Assembly: GCA_030765045.1 (NCBI GenBank)
Contig: CM060963.1
Location: 73,247,117 to 73,311,116 of the forward strand
Direction: 5' to 3'
Length of the DNA stretch: 64,000 bases
Source: Tenodera sinensis
Lineage: Eukaryota > Arthropoda > Insecta > Mantodea > Mantidae
The translations under genes and the position numbers were made by a program. Shown piece after piece: positions 47,176 through 60,076 of this stretch. Position 1 is the first letter of the stretch. Each line of letters begins with the position of its first letter. Below the pieces are notes generated by a model. It saw only the letters and a list, made by a program, of their open reading frames with translations, made no database searches and was not told the DNA's origin.

Positions 47176-47194
47176 CTGACTTGTATGTCCCAAC

Positions 47195-47560
47195 CGGTTC
47201 GCGCAGAGTGGTGCCTACAGGGACCCCACAGAGGTCCAAGGTCCTCGTCATTGAGGACATGACTCCGAGTCCGACTTTCGCGATATAGGACGGAGTTACT
47301 CAGAGCATATTCCCCATCATGCTGCACGGAACTCTCGCTAACGCTTTCTGCCCTAAAATTGACCAAACAGATGAAAGCATGAAATGAGATGAAGGGAGAG
47401 GAGATTCGGGGGATGAAAGTATCCTACGCAGCATTTTCCTGGAAACTCGGGAAAAACTGCGGAAAAAAACGCAAAGTTCAGGTAAGTCGGCCGTAGGGAT
47501 CGAACCCATGACGTTCCTAATATGAGATACGCGCTACCGCTTGCGGCATCTTGTTCGGTT
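47195..47560 (-). mobile_element. SINE-F copy (minus strand)
   Basis: The minus strand reads CGCAAGCGGTAGCGCGTATC (A-box side), CATGGGTTCGATCCCTACGG (B-box), then TTTTTTTCCGCAGTTTTTCC, CGTGCAGCATGATGGGGAAT and GACTCGGAGTCATGTCCTCA. The body is unlike SINE-A to SINE-E. It adjoins the 3' part of SINE-A. Confidence 0.6.
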
Positions 47561-48356
47561 TTACGAATGTAACCATAACATTAGTGAAAATGTTATGAAC
47601 TCTCTATGAGAATTTGGAGAGTGCTGACAAAAGGTCTCATGCCTCTAACCTAAGAATTAAACGTGTTATAAGAACTTTTTATTTATGTATGCCCTCAGCC
47701 ACATAGCTTGCACATTTGGGAAAATTTTCCGCTTTTTTCAGGGTAAAATACAAATTAATTTAACAGGTCCGTGTCTCACAGGAATGGACTATTAAAATTT
47801 GTTTCCTCGAAGTTTTATGAGATTCCTCACTCGACTGCACTTTAATACGAATTAGCATATTTATTTAATTTTACGCAGCAGGGAAGTGACGCCGCTACAG
47901 TTGATCAACTGATCGTTATAATCCAGTTAAAACCTGGAACCCTGTGATAAATTACTTGTGCTGTCAGGACAGCAAAGCGTGGCTCGTAAATTTTTTCTGT
48001 TATTTTCTCTGGGTGGCGATAGATTCCTAAGCTTCTAAATGTGAATACGCATATTTTATACGCCGCGCTGACAAAGCTAAGCTGAACATCCACATTAATT
48101 CTGATTAACAATTATCGGAATACAGTTCAAACATATTTACGTAATCTTCTTATAAGGTGTTATTTACAAGAATTCTTAACACTGAAACTGGGCAATTAAT
48201 AACAACGCCTTTTTATTGGAGGTAGAATAAGTTATAAACGTGAAATAAGTAAATCGAAATTTGACATCCATTATGTCCCATGTGCTTATAATTCAAAACA
48301 TTCCATAACATTGTATTAACATATTCCGAACGTGTGCTAAGAATGAAATAATATTG
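47561..48356. other. No supportable feature
   Basis: Nothing recognised. Confidence 0.4.
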
Positions 48357-48618
48357 CAACAAAGACGACAAAATCAGTTCGGTTACTTTTCTACCACTTT
48401 AATGTCTTCTAAACTTCTATCACAGTTTTCTTCTCGTCCTCAACACGGTCTAGTCTTTCGTGCTATCACAGCTCTCAATTTTTACTTCTCGTAACCTTGG
48501 CTCAGCCCTTTCAGTGTCTTACTTCAGTTTCTCTGTCTCTCATAGACTAACTCCGACAATACTCGACGCTCGTTAAACTTCCCTTCGACGCGACGTACCA
48601 TTCACTACGACAGTACCA

Positions 48619-48649
<31 letters not shown>

Positions 48650-48715
48650 GCACAGCTGTGTCGCACTCACTAAAACATTGGCCGACTCATGTCTGTAACT
48701 CTCTCGCCTTTTCAC
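48357..48715 (-). mobile_element. LTR-related copy (minus strand) with CA/CG microsatellite
   Basis: Plus-strand order GACAAAATCAGTTCGGTTAC, ACTTCTCGTAACCTTGGCTC, TTTCAGTGTCTTACTTCAG and CTCCGACAATACTCGACGCT, as in the other LTRs. A (CA)n(CG)n array (48619-48652) has expanded in its U3-like part. Truncated beyond 48715. Confidence 0.6.
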
Positions 48716-49099
48716 ATGATCTAAATTCACAGTCCATATTTGGTTCGTGGTAGTTGTTGGATATCATGTGGTGGAATCCGTGGACTGCCAACCTGGTGAT
48801 AACGTGCCTCATTTCGAAATTTTCCTTCGTCCATGCGCGGACCATAATGCAATTCTGATTGTATTTCCTCTCTTTTCCTCTTCAGTGTTGTTAGGAGATT
48901 CTGTGAAGCACTGGTGCTTGGTGGGGAGAATGCTTGACTTGAGTTCCGCTATGAGGAATATTCCCCTCGTCAGCAAGTATACGGGTCTTAACTTTGTTTT
49001 TGTTTTTTTGACACTCCTAGTGCTTTCTTTGTGTCTCGCCTTTACTCTTTCCAGGATGCATAGATTTTGCATTGTTAAGTGTGACCATATAATTTCTAC
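48716..49099. other. No supportable feature
   Basis: An open frame from 48747 runs into the SINE-A copy. It has a hydrophobic patch (NFVFVFLTLLVLSLCLAF) but no domain. Confidence 0.3.
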
Positions 49100-49325
49100 C
49101 ATGTGCCTGTCGGGAAGCAGAGGAACCTATGAACCAGACAGAGGATCGGGAAGCGGGGGGTCAGCCCAGCACCAGGTATGAGGGTGAGGAAGGGGATGAT
49201 ATGAAATGCAGGCGAAATGGATGAAAGGAAAGGTGATGGTGGAGCAGTTGATGGAATGAGTGGCGGGGGAAATTGGAAAACTCGGAGAAAACCCGCCCAG
49301 GCGTCGCTTCGTTCACCACGAAGTC
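49100..49325 (-). mobile_element. SINE-A copy, head lost (minus strand)
   Basis: Minus strand: GTGGTGAACGAAGCGACGCC, TGGGCGGGTTTTCTCC, CATACCTGGTGCTGGGCTGA and CTTCCCGACAGGCAC. Truncated before the tRNA-like part. Confidence 0.7.
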
Positions 49326-52059
49326 AAAAGGCACAGAGGTATCAAATTAAGAACGTTCCAGTTTATAAGTCGACAGGAAAAATAACATTTTATGTCTGGT
49401 AATTTATTTTTCCTATTTAGTCACCCCTTAAGTTTAAATGCGACATCACAGCGTCACGAGACACTGAGTTGACGCTTGAAGTCAAACTACATGACGTGGG
49501 GTCTTGGAAGCTAAAGCAATTACATTATGGGTTCCAGGTACGATTATAACAGGGCTCCCTAAAGGGTACCATTCATTCGACACTCTGCTGGAGATGCAAG
49601 GGAAGATTCTGTGAGTTCTGTCTCTAATTCATTACAAAGATATTGGATTCTCTCAGTCTAGACCCGTGTAACTTGGTATTGATTCCCAGTGATGCTGCCA
49701 GCCTTCTCCGTCTGCGAAATAAGTCAATTTTACCGGCTAGTAAAGCTTCTCTAACACCATCGCAGGAATTGATAGAGGTACCACTTAGCAAAGTCTTCTT
49801 TTCAAGACCATTAATTTCTCAGCCGTGAGCTGTGCAGCGAGGGAGAAAAAAGTAAATGGAAATGAGACCCTTTTAATCGCTTTGCAAAGTTCCGAGCCGA
49901 TAACAAGGAAACCCTTTAAGCGGCGACATTAAAGAAATCTCATATTTTAGTTACATCTGGACGCCTCTTATCCACAGCATTATCGCTTTTTGGAATGAAC
50001 AGCTTCAGCAATAGCATCCGGAAGCATTCTAAGCGTTTAAGTCAAGTGAATGGTTTTCTGAGCTTGTCACAAACTCCTGTTTAAGTTACACCAGGGGTAC
50101 TCAACAAGCAAGCGCACGCTTGCTTCCCCTACACATGCTATTTTCTCCCTCCACTGACCAAGGCAAACAAGGCAAACAGAACCAGACCTGCTACTCAGAG
50201 GCGGATGGCGCGGAGTGTACGAGTATACATACAACTCAATGGAAGAACGAATATTTTTGCTGTTGAGACTAAGCCGCTAAAGTTAAGCGCTTGATCTGTA
50301 GGACTGGCAGTTGCAGATTTATACCATTTCCCTTGCTTACGTTCCGTGTTCACGATAAATCAATGACCGTAAAATGTTTTGAGAGAGAAGGGTGGGAATT
50401 ATTTAGGTCTTTGCCGTGCTGCGAGTATCCTAGATTACGTTTTTTTTTGCACCTAGTTTAATGACAGTGTTTGGCTCCACTTATTTCTAGGAACAAACAT
50501 TTTCAGAAAATGAACTACATTGAAAGTAACTAACTCAGCTAGATAAGTGAAAATCACCTTTCCTGTCTTTTAAGACTGTGCACTTCATCTTTTGCACCAA
50601 ATATTGAATACTTTCTGAAACGTGAATCGTGCCAAAATTGCATCCTCAGGAACATCGTGGGATAATTAGGAGTAGAATATGAATGTGCACGTAAGAATGT
50701 GCCGCCACTGGAACTCAGTAACCACGGATAAATGCGGCTGAAGGAGGTGCTTTCAACCTCCCCTAACTTCCCTATGGTTGACCTGAGTTACACATGGCAC
50801 AAAGCGAGGTTTTCTAAAGTGGAAACTTAACTTTTGGCCGGGAATTACTAGAAATCGAATAAGTGTGTGAACTAAATTTCAACTGGAAATACAAGGCCAT
50901 TCAAAACAAAAGAGTATGCATATTTCAGGTATGTATTTGAAACAAACTATGAGCAATAGAAGCATCATTATGCGGAGGATGGTTAAAGTATTCCACATAT
51001 TATTATCATACTTGAAAATGAAAATGTAAACAGCTTAAAATGTCCTGTGACGAACAAAGGCCTCATATTAATTGGGAAAGCTCATTTATTCTAACGTGGT
51101 GACCTACTACACTTTAGGTATTACACGTACTTATATCACATTTGTCAGACAGTTATTTAGTCACTGTTTACCAATAACATGGTTCAATCGTTATGCTATT
51201 CACTATTTAGTCTGTATTATATTTGCACTATTCACTACTTAGTCTCTACATAGATGTATCTCTAAGGATTTGCAGTCACTTCTTCCTCTCGTAACCACTG
51301 TTGTCCTGCGTGCTCCTTGAACAGGTCTGTCTATCAGGCCTTCCTTGCAGTCGCTTTCCTAAACGGGGTTCCAAGTAGTAGACTTGTATGTCCACCTGTC
51401 ACTTTGTTATCTCGCCACGAGGCCTCCCCATTTCCATTTTAATATTGTGGCTAATTGTGTCAGGTCTTTTGTCTGTGATAACTTATTTAATTATATTTAC
51501 CTTGCCTTATTAGTTTACAGCTCTGCAGGTTTGTGTCTATAGTGCATTCATACAGTTCACCCTAAAAGACTACCAACGTTTACTATGAGATAGCAAAGAT
51601 ATGGGTACCGAACAAGTATGAGGCAAGAATACCGCAGCAAGCCGCACTGAAACCAATGGTGCTGTGATTTAGAGTTTTACCTCAGGTCAGGTTAAGGTTA
51701 GCGGTGACTGTGTATGTGCAAGGTGCGTATTCTCGTGGCTTACACTAATATGGTTGGATAAGGAGGTTTCTTCGCACATGGAGTAATTTGTTGACATATC
51801 GCGATTATTTTAATACTTAAAATCTCTTACATAAGCTGGTTAGTGTTTTATTAGGTATTCATCTCTCCTCTTAAAGCTACTATTGTGTTCATTTACTTTC
51901 CCTAAGTTACTATCTATTGCCAAATAAATTAGAAAGTACCGTAATAATAACAAAAGCTTTTAAAATCTCTGAGACGGCAGGCAGTCAATATACGCAGCAT
52001 GTATTGCGCGACGATAGGTAGCGGTGTAGGTATAGGTTTTGGGCCATTTCTGTAAGAAA
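49326..52059. other. No supportable gene
   Basis: CAGGGGTACTCAAC at 50092 resembles a hAT left end, but no partner with an 8-bp duplication was found. The rest is unassigned. Confidence 0.35.
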
Positions 52060-52230
52060 CGTTTCTGGATCTCTGATAAATCCGCGATATTTGACATAAA
52101 TTGTGTGTTTTGTGTTTTAGCGAGATCCATAGGTTTTATTTAGTATGCCTTTGCCTCTTATTATTTATGCAAAAGTCATCCAAAATGAAGAAGTCTTCTG
52201 AGAACATTCCCAGAAAATTCAATGTATGAC
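52060..52230 (-). repeat. Repeat R partial copy
   Basis: TTGACATAAATTGTGTGTTT, TTTTAGCGAGATCCATAGGT and AAAAGTCATCCAAAATGAAG are in family order. Confidence 0.6.
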
Positions 52231-52484
52231 TTACAAACCTCCCTGTAACCATCTGTTTGTGTCCGTCACTGCATACTGAGTGTCTGTCCCTGACTGAGTG
52301 GAGTGTCTTATTACAGCTCGCTGCGTAAGGTTCTCCAAAGAGAACATTTTGGACATCCCTGTTCTAGGGGTTGTCAGTCCTCCATACGGACTGACAACTG
52401 ATAAGAAGAATACCCAACATTGAAAAGATCAGAAAGAGCAAAACTGCAGGCACGATCTTTACTTTAAAAAAACATTGATTTGTT

Positions 52485-53245
52485 ACACTCACAGATCTTT
52501 CCGTACTCTTCTACAAACTATTCTTACAAACGCTTCATGTTAATCAAGATAAACATTTTCAGAAATTATGTTATTGCTAATTTTCTTGTAGGAGGAAATG
52601 GAAATGCAGTAGTAAAATCTTTCAAAGCAGGTCTTGCGTAATGGCTTTAGCATTCCGTTATTCTTGCACGGACAAGAGATAGAAGAATGAATATACTTTT
52701 CTCTAATGGGAAATCGATAAGTATTGGAAAATTCAGACAGATAACAAGGAAAATGTCCTAAGTGGTTCACACGAAAAAAGAAAAGCATTTGACATAAGTT
52801 GTATTTTAACGAGATCTAGACTTTTTGTGCACTAAAGTTCTATCTATCTCTTAGCAAAAGTCATCCAAAATGAAGGTGACTTCTTGAGGACATTACTAAA
52901 AATTCAAGATATACATTTCACATTTTGTGATGGGAATATTTTAAGACATGTTAACGAAAACCATTTGAGTCGCTGTTAAAGCAAACACAATTTTTTTGGG
53001 AAATGTTCCCTGTAGAAGCTAATCTGGAGTGGCAGGATTTTCTTGAGAATGTCTGGTATTTAACCGATTTTTCGTCCGTCTGTGAACGTCATATCTCAAA
53101 TATCACATTCACAGACGGACACACAAACACATACACCTACACTCAGACCTTTTTCTAAAAGTGCTTTATTTTGGATCCAGGGGGCTCCAAAACGTATATT
53201 TCTGGTTAAATCTTCATATCGCATAGTTTTTGTACTTACTAATGT
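52485..53245 (-). repeat. Repeat R copy, without long microsatellite
   Basis: CTCTTCTACAAACTATTCTT, AATTTTCTTGTAGGAGGAAA, GTCCTAAGTGGTTCACACGA, AAAATTCAAGATATACATTT, and, after a short ACACAAACACATACACC at the microsatellite position, TTCTGGTTAAATCTTCATAT. Confidence 0.8.
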
Positions 53246-53454
53246 AGCAGAGGAGGTAAAAGCTCACGAAGGTTATCTAACGAGCCACTCACAGAGGTCA
53301 CAGGAATAAGACCCAGAGCTAGCAAGCCTTACTACCAAGAAAGCGGCGTCATCAGGCAAACCAACACTAAAGAAGACCAGCAGCGTTTAATCTCACATGT
53401 CCTCTTCATGTAGCTTAAGTGCGAAAGATAAATAGACTTGACTCTTCTGTATTT

Positions 53455-53549
53455 TTATTTTCTCTACTGGTAAGTAGAAGTATTGTATTCCACCCAAAAA
53501 TTCGATGTAGAGATTTCACCGGAAATATATGTTTTGAGACCCATTGAGG

Positions 53550-53583
<34 letters not shown>

Positions 53584-54285
53584 ATTTTTAGAAAAAGGCC
53601 CGCGCGCGCGCGCGTGTGTGTGTCGGTTCAAAACCAAAGTTGGTATTTAAGATTAAGGTCTTTCAAGGATGCGACACGAAGATTTTTTTAGAAAATACCC
53701 CCACCCTAAACTACCCTTTACATGAAACATTTTTCGAAAATTTTGAGTTTTTTGAAAATGGATCTAACGATTTTTATTATAGTTCCACGTGTTTGAGATA
53801 CTTTTATGACAAATGAAATGTATATTTTGAATTTTCTGGCTATAGCCTGTATAGTCCTATTTAGTCTGGATGACTTTTGAATAACTCGTAAAGCGTATGA
53901 GATTTTGCTGTACCTACAAAAATGTAGATCTCCCTAAAACACACAATTTATGTACAAATAAATTTTTCTGTATAGTGAACCATTTCGGAGATATTATGTG
54001 TGTCAGTTTCAGGAAACACAACTTTGGTGAAATGGAACATCCTTGTTGATGTTTTTATATGTTAAGCGGGCAAAGAGAACGGGATCTCAAAGCTTTAAAA
54101 GATTTGCCTAAATCTCAAAGTCTACTGAATTCTAATATTCTCCTTGCACCTACAAGGAAATAAGCAATAAGGTAATTTGTTCAAATTAACTAACACGAAG
54201 AAGATAGAGGAATAAGAATTTGTAAGAATGGTTAGTAAAGAGTAGAGAAAGTCAAGTGAGTGCAACACATCAGCTTTTTTTCTTT
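53455..54285 (+). repeat. Repeat R, reference full-length copy
   Basis: Left end TTTTCTCTACTGGTAAGTAG and right end AGTAGAGAAAGTCAAGTGAG are inverted versions of ACTTTCTCTAC. In order: TATTCCACCCAAAAATTCGA, CACCGGAAATATATGTTTTG, poly(A) (53551-53582), CATTTTTAGAAAAAGGCC, a CG/TG array, AACCAAAGTTGGTATTTAAG, ATGCGACACGAAGATTTTTT, TTTTCGAAAATTTTGAGTTT, TGACAAATGAAATGTATATT, GAATAACTCGTAAAGCGTAT, GTGAACCATTTCGGAGATAT, GCAAAGAGAACGGGATCTCA and GCACCTACAAGGAAATAAGC. No long open frame. Confidence 0.85.
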
Positions 54286-54749
54286 TTTTCCTTAATCAGA
54301 ATGGCTTGACGTCCTCGTACTCATGCAGAAATACGCTAGTTGTATGCGAGGGATGGCACAGTTGAAGTGCAGCTTAATGTGTACCAGAGCTTTGCATATG
54401 AGTGGTACAGTCGCGAAATCCTCACTCAGCTGTCCACTCGCGTACAACTGTGCGCAGCTAATCTGGTCTCTCACTCGCACTCGGTGGTTGCGACCGAATA
54501 GGCTAATACCACCACATGGCTCACCAAGCATTGTTAAACCAGAGTTGTAGCTTCATAATTGGAATAGCACACACGAGCATTATTGGTGCTTTGTGGGAAA
54601 GTCACACTTTAAACTATACAGTTCCAGTCGGAGGTTGGAGAAAAGTAATGTAAATATCGCCCATCACTCCACACATACTAAATCTAACAATATTAGGGCA
54701 TTATAATGCTTACATCACTATTTAAAAACAGGGGTAAATAATGGTTCAA

Positions 54750-55285
<536 letters not shown>

Positions 55286-55780
55286 TGAATAGCAAATCTG
55301 AAGCTGAAAATGTACAAGGCTTTTGATATTCAAACCAACTGTATAGAATATCTCGGAAATGCTTGATACCATAAACATTTTAATTGGGAGAAACTGTATG
55401 AATTAACGAGATGTATGGAAAGGTTTTGTTTTTATTACGATTTGAAGGTTCTAAACAATTCATCCAGATTGAACAGGGTTACGTATGCTATTCCCAGAAA
55501 ACTCAAGAAATACGTTTATTTATGATGCGAATGTCTAAAATAAATGATATTCTAATCAAAATATTTAATGCCAGTTTTGAGGAAATAAAAAGTAAAGAAA
55601 CTTGTTGTGTGTAAAGGGATGTTTGGGGCGGTGGATTTTCTTGAATACCTTTATGTCTCTTCCTTGGAAGATTCTGGAGCTTAAGCGGATCAGTCGTTTT
55701 TGAATTATACAGTTCAGAGAGACAGAGAGAGACGTAGAGATGGAGAGAGACAGAGGGAGAGAGTGGCAGACACAGAGCCA

Positions 55781-55833
<53 letters not shown>

Positions 55834-55840
55834 TATTATG
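55286..55840 (-). repeat. Repeat R copy with (GA)n, head-to-tail with the previous one
   Basis: GAATATCTCGGAAATGCTTG, TTCATCCAGATTGAACAGGG, CTATTCCCAGAAAACTCAAG and TCGTTTTTGAATTATACAGT, then a GA array (55784-55830) where sister copies carry CA. The right part after the array is missing. Confidence 0.75.
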
Positions 55841-56485
55841 GGGCCACACGTTCGGTCATATACACTGAAAAAATATACTGCTGATATTTTGAGAGTTAAT
55901 GGTTGACAGTGTATGAATAACATTTCATCAATATTTGCTTTATTTGCGAACTTATAATTTTACTTATTAAGAGCAGACGTTTTCAGGTTGGTTCGTATCT
56001 CTAATTAGGCATCCTACAAAAGGCAGTATAATGAATGGTGTACTGGAACGGAGTTGCAATGCTTTCTGCAAGGCCAATGACTTCACAATATCTAGATCAG
56101 TAGGTTACATATGTAGGTGTGAACCAAAACGGATAGTCCATACGACAGGCATTGTTCATTTTGCGGCGCTGTTACAGTCATGCAAAAGAAATCAAGTAAT
56201 AAATTTTGTTATTGGTTAACACGTACTATGGTAGCAATTAAAATATCAGCACGTACGCCCCTAACAGCCTATATATAGATAAGTCAGTAAAGGTCTACCT
56301 TTGATTTATGCGATTTTTGTAAGATATTTTCTTCTTTATTCATTGTTGCTTATGGTATTACAAAACGTAATTGAAAATGAATCATTTTTGCCTCTTTTCA
56401 ACGATTTTGAATTGGTTTTAATGCACATACTGTGACACCTCAGTAGCCTTTGTTTAGCTTATCAGTGTACGTCTATCTCTACAGA
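55841..56485. other. No supportable feature
   Basis: Nothing recognised. Confidence 0.4.
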
Positions 56486-56815
<330 letters not shown>

Positions 56816-57679
56816 CCAGTTAACAAATAAAGCACATATATCACGACTTTAAAATGCGACTTTTGGGTTCAGTATAACCTATTATCCACGCCAGCATCAG
56901 TTATTAATTGAAAATGGAAAATTACAGAACATTATTGGTTACAGTTTTAATACGGGTATAGATAACAACTAAATTCGGCATCATTCCATTAACTTCTGCA
57001 AATTGCTCTCGTGGGGTGACAGCAGTTAAGGATGAACAAAACCACGAGTAAAGCTGTCAATAAAAGGGGAGGTTGAGAATAATTTAACATGTTTCCAATT
57101 TACTGTCATGTTATTGTCAGTTTAGATGATATTTGGATAGTTAGCTAATTATTCTGAAACGTCAAATCGAAATGACGTTGCCGCTAGTGAAATCCAGCTC
57201 CCTAACGATCACTGTAATTATTACAGCCAACACTTTTTCCTAGTTAGTTCCTATACTATTGTTCCTAGATTGCTATAGTTAAAAGAGAGCGTATCAGGAT
57301 TAACTTTTCCAATTTACCGAACATTTAAAATTATGGCAATCAATAGGAGTAATATTCTTTTTATATGAGACTGATGCGAATCATTAAAATGTATAACAAA
57401 ATTAAAGCAGTGCACTGCTTTAAATTTATATTGATTCCTATATAAGCTCCATTTAACAGTGAGAGTTAGATAGATACTCGTAAGTATCAATATGCAACAA
57501 CATATTGTCTGCCTCTGAGATCCAGGGTTTAATTCTGGGCTAGTAGATTACGAATTGTTCATTCATTAGAATAATTATATATTTATAGAGTGAAGAAGTG
57601 TGAATATGGAAGTAATGCTAATTTATTTGAAAGTTGTAAAGAATGAATGTTTTTTTTTAAAACCGTATTCAAAAACATA
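56816..57679. other. No supportable gene
   Basis: CAGGGTTTAATTCTGGGC at about 57523 looks like an isolated B-box relic. Confidence 0.35.
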
Positions 57680-57761
57680 AATATTTTTACTTTCTTTACT
57701 AGATACTTAAGGTAAGCAAAGAAATTCCTAATATTGCGCGTGCCTGCATAGGCGTATGCGT

Positions 57762-57832
<71 letters not shown>

Positions 57833-58465
57833 TGTGTGTGTTAAAGTTAGCATTAAAGTTTAATATCTTTCAAGAATGTGACACGAAGATTTTGAAAAAA
57901 ATTCCTACAGCCTAAGCTACCCTTTACATGGAAATTTTTTTTCGAAAATTGGCATTTTCTCTTTAATGACTCAAGATCTTGATTAATTATCACATATTTA
58001 AGAATTTTTTATACCAAATAAAATGTATATTTTGAATTTTCTGGCTGAAGCTCACGTAGTCCTGTTTACTCTTGATTACTTTTGCATAACCACTAAACAG
58101 CAATACCTAGACCAATTCTTACTATACAAAAATGTACGTCTCGTTAAAACATACAAGTTATGTCCAAATGCATCTTTTGTAGAGTGCACTATTTAAGAGA
58201 CATTCTTTGTTAGTTGTGTGTGTTTTGCAATACTTAAACTTTTCTCAAATGGAAGGTCGTTATTCATTCGGGCATGCAAAGAGAACGGAGTTTGAAAGCC
58301 TTCATATAGTGGTCACCTTTAAAAGATTTGGCTATCGCTCAAAGCCGTTTTCCTATACTCCCCTGGTATCTGCAAGAAAATTTCTGTAAATGTTTATTTC
58401 GACTACCAGAGGAATAAGAGTTTGTAAGAATAGTTAGCACAAGGGGAGAGAAAGTCATGCTTTTT
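57680..58465 (+). repeat. Repeat R copy with (CT)n(TG)n
   Basis: ACTTTCTTTACTAGATACTT left end, CT then TG arrays (57766-57841), AATGTGACACGAAGATTTTG, AAATGTATATTTTGAATTTT, GCAAAGAGAACGGAGTTTGA and right end GGGGAGAGAAAGTCATG. Confidence 0.8.
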
Positions 58466-59757
58466 ATACTAGGAATACTGATTTATCTGTGAAAAAGGGC
58501 TCGAATAACGTGCACCTTTGGAAGGCTCTATTTTGGCATCGTATAACACAATTTAACGCCTAACCGCAGAATGACGGTTAATACGGGTTTATTTACAGTT
58601 TGTGTATCCGGCCTTCAATAACAAAATAATGACCTGAAAATGACAATATATAGGAGAGTTTAGTGCAAAGTGGCCAATGTGGTCAACATTGTCGTTCGGC
58701 TGTAATGCAATGGTGAGATGCACGTATGATCACAACTAATACCATGGTATCAGCTGATTTCCTATATTGCTACCAACTTTATAGTCACTTCATTGATTTT
58801 TTTGTCTTACTTAATGAAGGTAAGTATTGAATATGTTGTAAAACACCCAGCTATTGGTAACCATTACATTGTTTACTGCCACATGTAAGTGTCCTATTTT
58901 GTCACCATCTTTAATCGACTTAAGCTTCCTCTATATACGAGCTAAATCGGGAAAAGGGAAAATGTTACCGAAGACCTTCATTGCTTCAGGGAAATGAAGT
59001 GGGTGTAAAGTGTCCAATATCCGAGATCTAGCGCATGGAATTATACCAATCTTCATGGTTTATGTTGGTAAGGAAACACTAAACCATTTCTGCCTTGTCC
59101 AGTTCCTACCCCTTGCCTAGTTCTAGAGCTTCATGTACTTTTGCTTTACTCGCCCCTTTTCCTGCATTCTGAGCCTCAAATCGGCCCATGTTCACATGTT
59201 TGGCTGCCAAAATTTTGATATGAAGCCAATATAAGACACACTCATCCAGGAGCTGGTGTAGATCGTCATTGCAAAGCTTATCTTTGGGTCGCTCAGGTGA
59301 AATATTTCCGAATCTATTCCATTTTGTCGCTCACCTAGGCCTGGCCTTTGTTCGTAAGCCAATACGTGGTTTCGGACTTGAATCCAAGCCCATAGGAGAT
59401 TAAGCTACCCAGGAATGACTCGAACACAGAGCATAAGCAGATCATACCAACACTAAATACACCCGCTAAGTAGAATAATATAAATAGCTGAATTTGCTAC
59501 GGTTACTCCAGTTAAACCTCCTACTGTAAATAGCAAAATGAAACCTAAAGCTCAAAGAGATGTAGGGGTATAAATTACCTTTGAACTACATATTGGTGCA
59601 AGTCAACTGAAAACGTTAATTCCTGTAGATACTGCAATAATTATTAAATACTCTCTCAGAAACCAAAATAGCCAGTAAGCTTCCGTTCACTCGACAGGTG
59701 GGGTGTAAAAAATAAGTGTTGATATACGAAAATATATTTATGGGTATATTTACTTGT
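58466..59757. other. No supportable feature
   Basis: Nothing recognised. Confidence 0.4.
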
Positions 59758-60066
59758 GACCGCTTCCGTAGCACAGTTGGTAGCGCGCTTTCCTCTGGCG
59801 CGGAGGACCCGGGTTCAAATCGCGGTACCAGTATGGGGAGTTTTCCCCGCTGGGAGGTCTAGTACAGTCTGCACTCAGCCTCGTTAGGTGCCGGAGGGGC
59901 CAATACTTAAGAAGTAGCGACCCCAGGTCAAGAAGGCCGCGTAACTGCCCGGGAGGTTTTGGAATGCTGACCACGTACCATTTTCCAATACTGCACCCCA
60001 CCAATGACGCCTGTTGTGGGCAGAGGTGGGGACTTTGTGGACTTTTGCGCTGGGGTTTAGTTTAGC
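59758..60066 (+). mobile_element. SINE-B, intact copy with target duplication
   Basis: A-box TAGCACAGTTGGTAGCGCG, then TCCTCTGGCGCGGAGGACCC and B-box GGGTTCAAATC. The body includes GCTGGGAGGTCTAGTACAGT, AAGAAGTAGCGACCCCAGG and GACGCCTGTTGTGGGCAGAG. Flanked by the exact 10-bp repeat ATTTACTTGT (59748-59757 and 60067-60076). The minus-strand open frames across it are spurious. Confidence 0.9.
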
Positions 60067-60076
60067 ATTTACTTGT

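Noticed and set aside
48747..49181. 144-residue plus-strand frame with a hydrophobic segment
   Set aside because: Its end lies within antisense SINE-A, and there is no splice or domain support.
50092..52371. hAT element: CAGGGGTACTCAAC left and TTGGACATCCCTG right
   Set aside because: The ends match poorly, there is no 8-bp duplication, no transposase, and repeat R lies between.
59758..59835. Possible tRNA gene
   Set aside because: Part of SINE-B with a target duplication.
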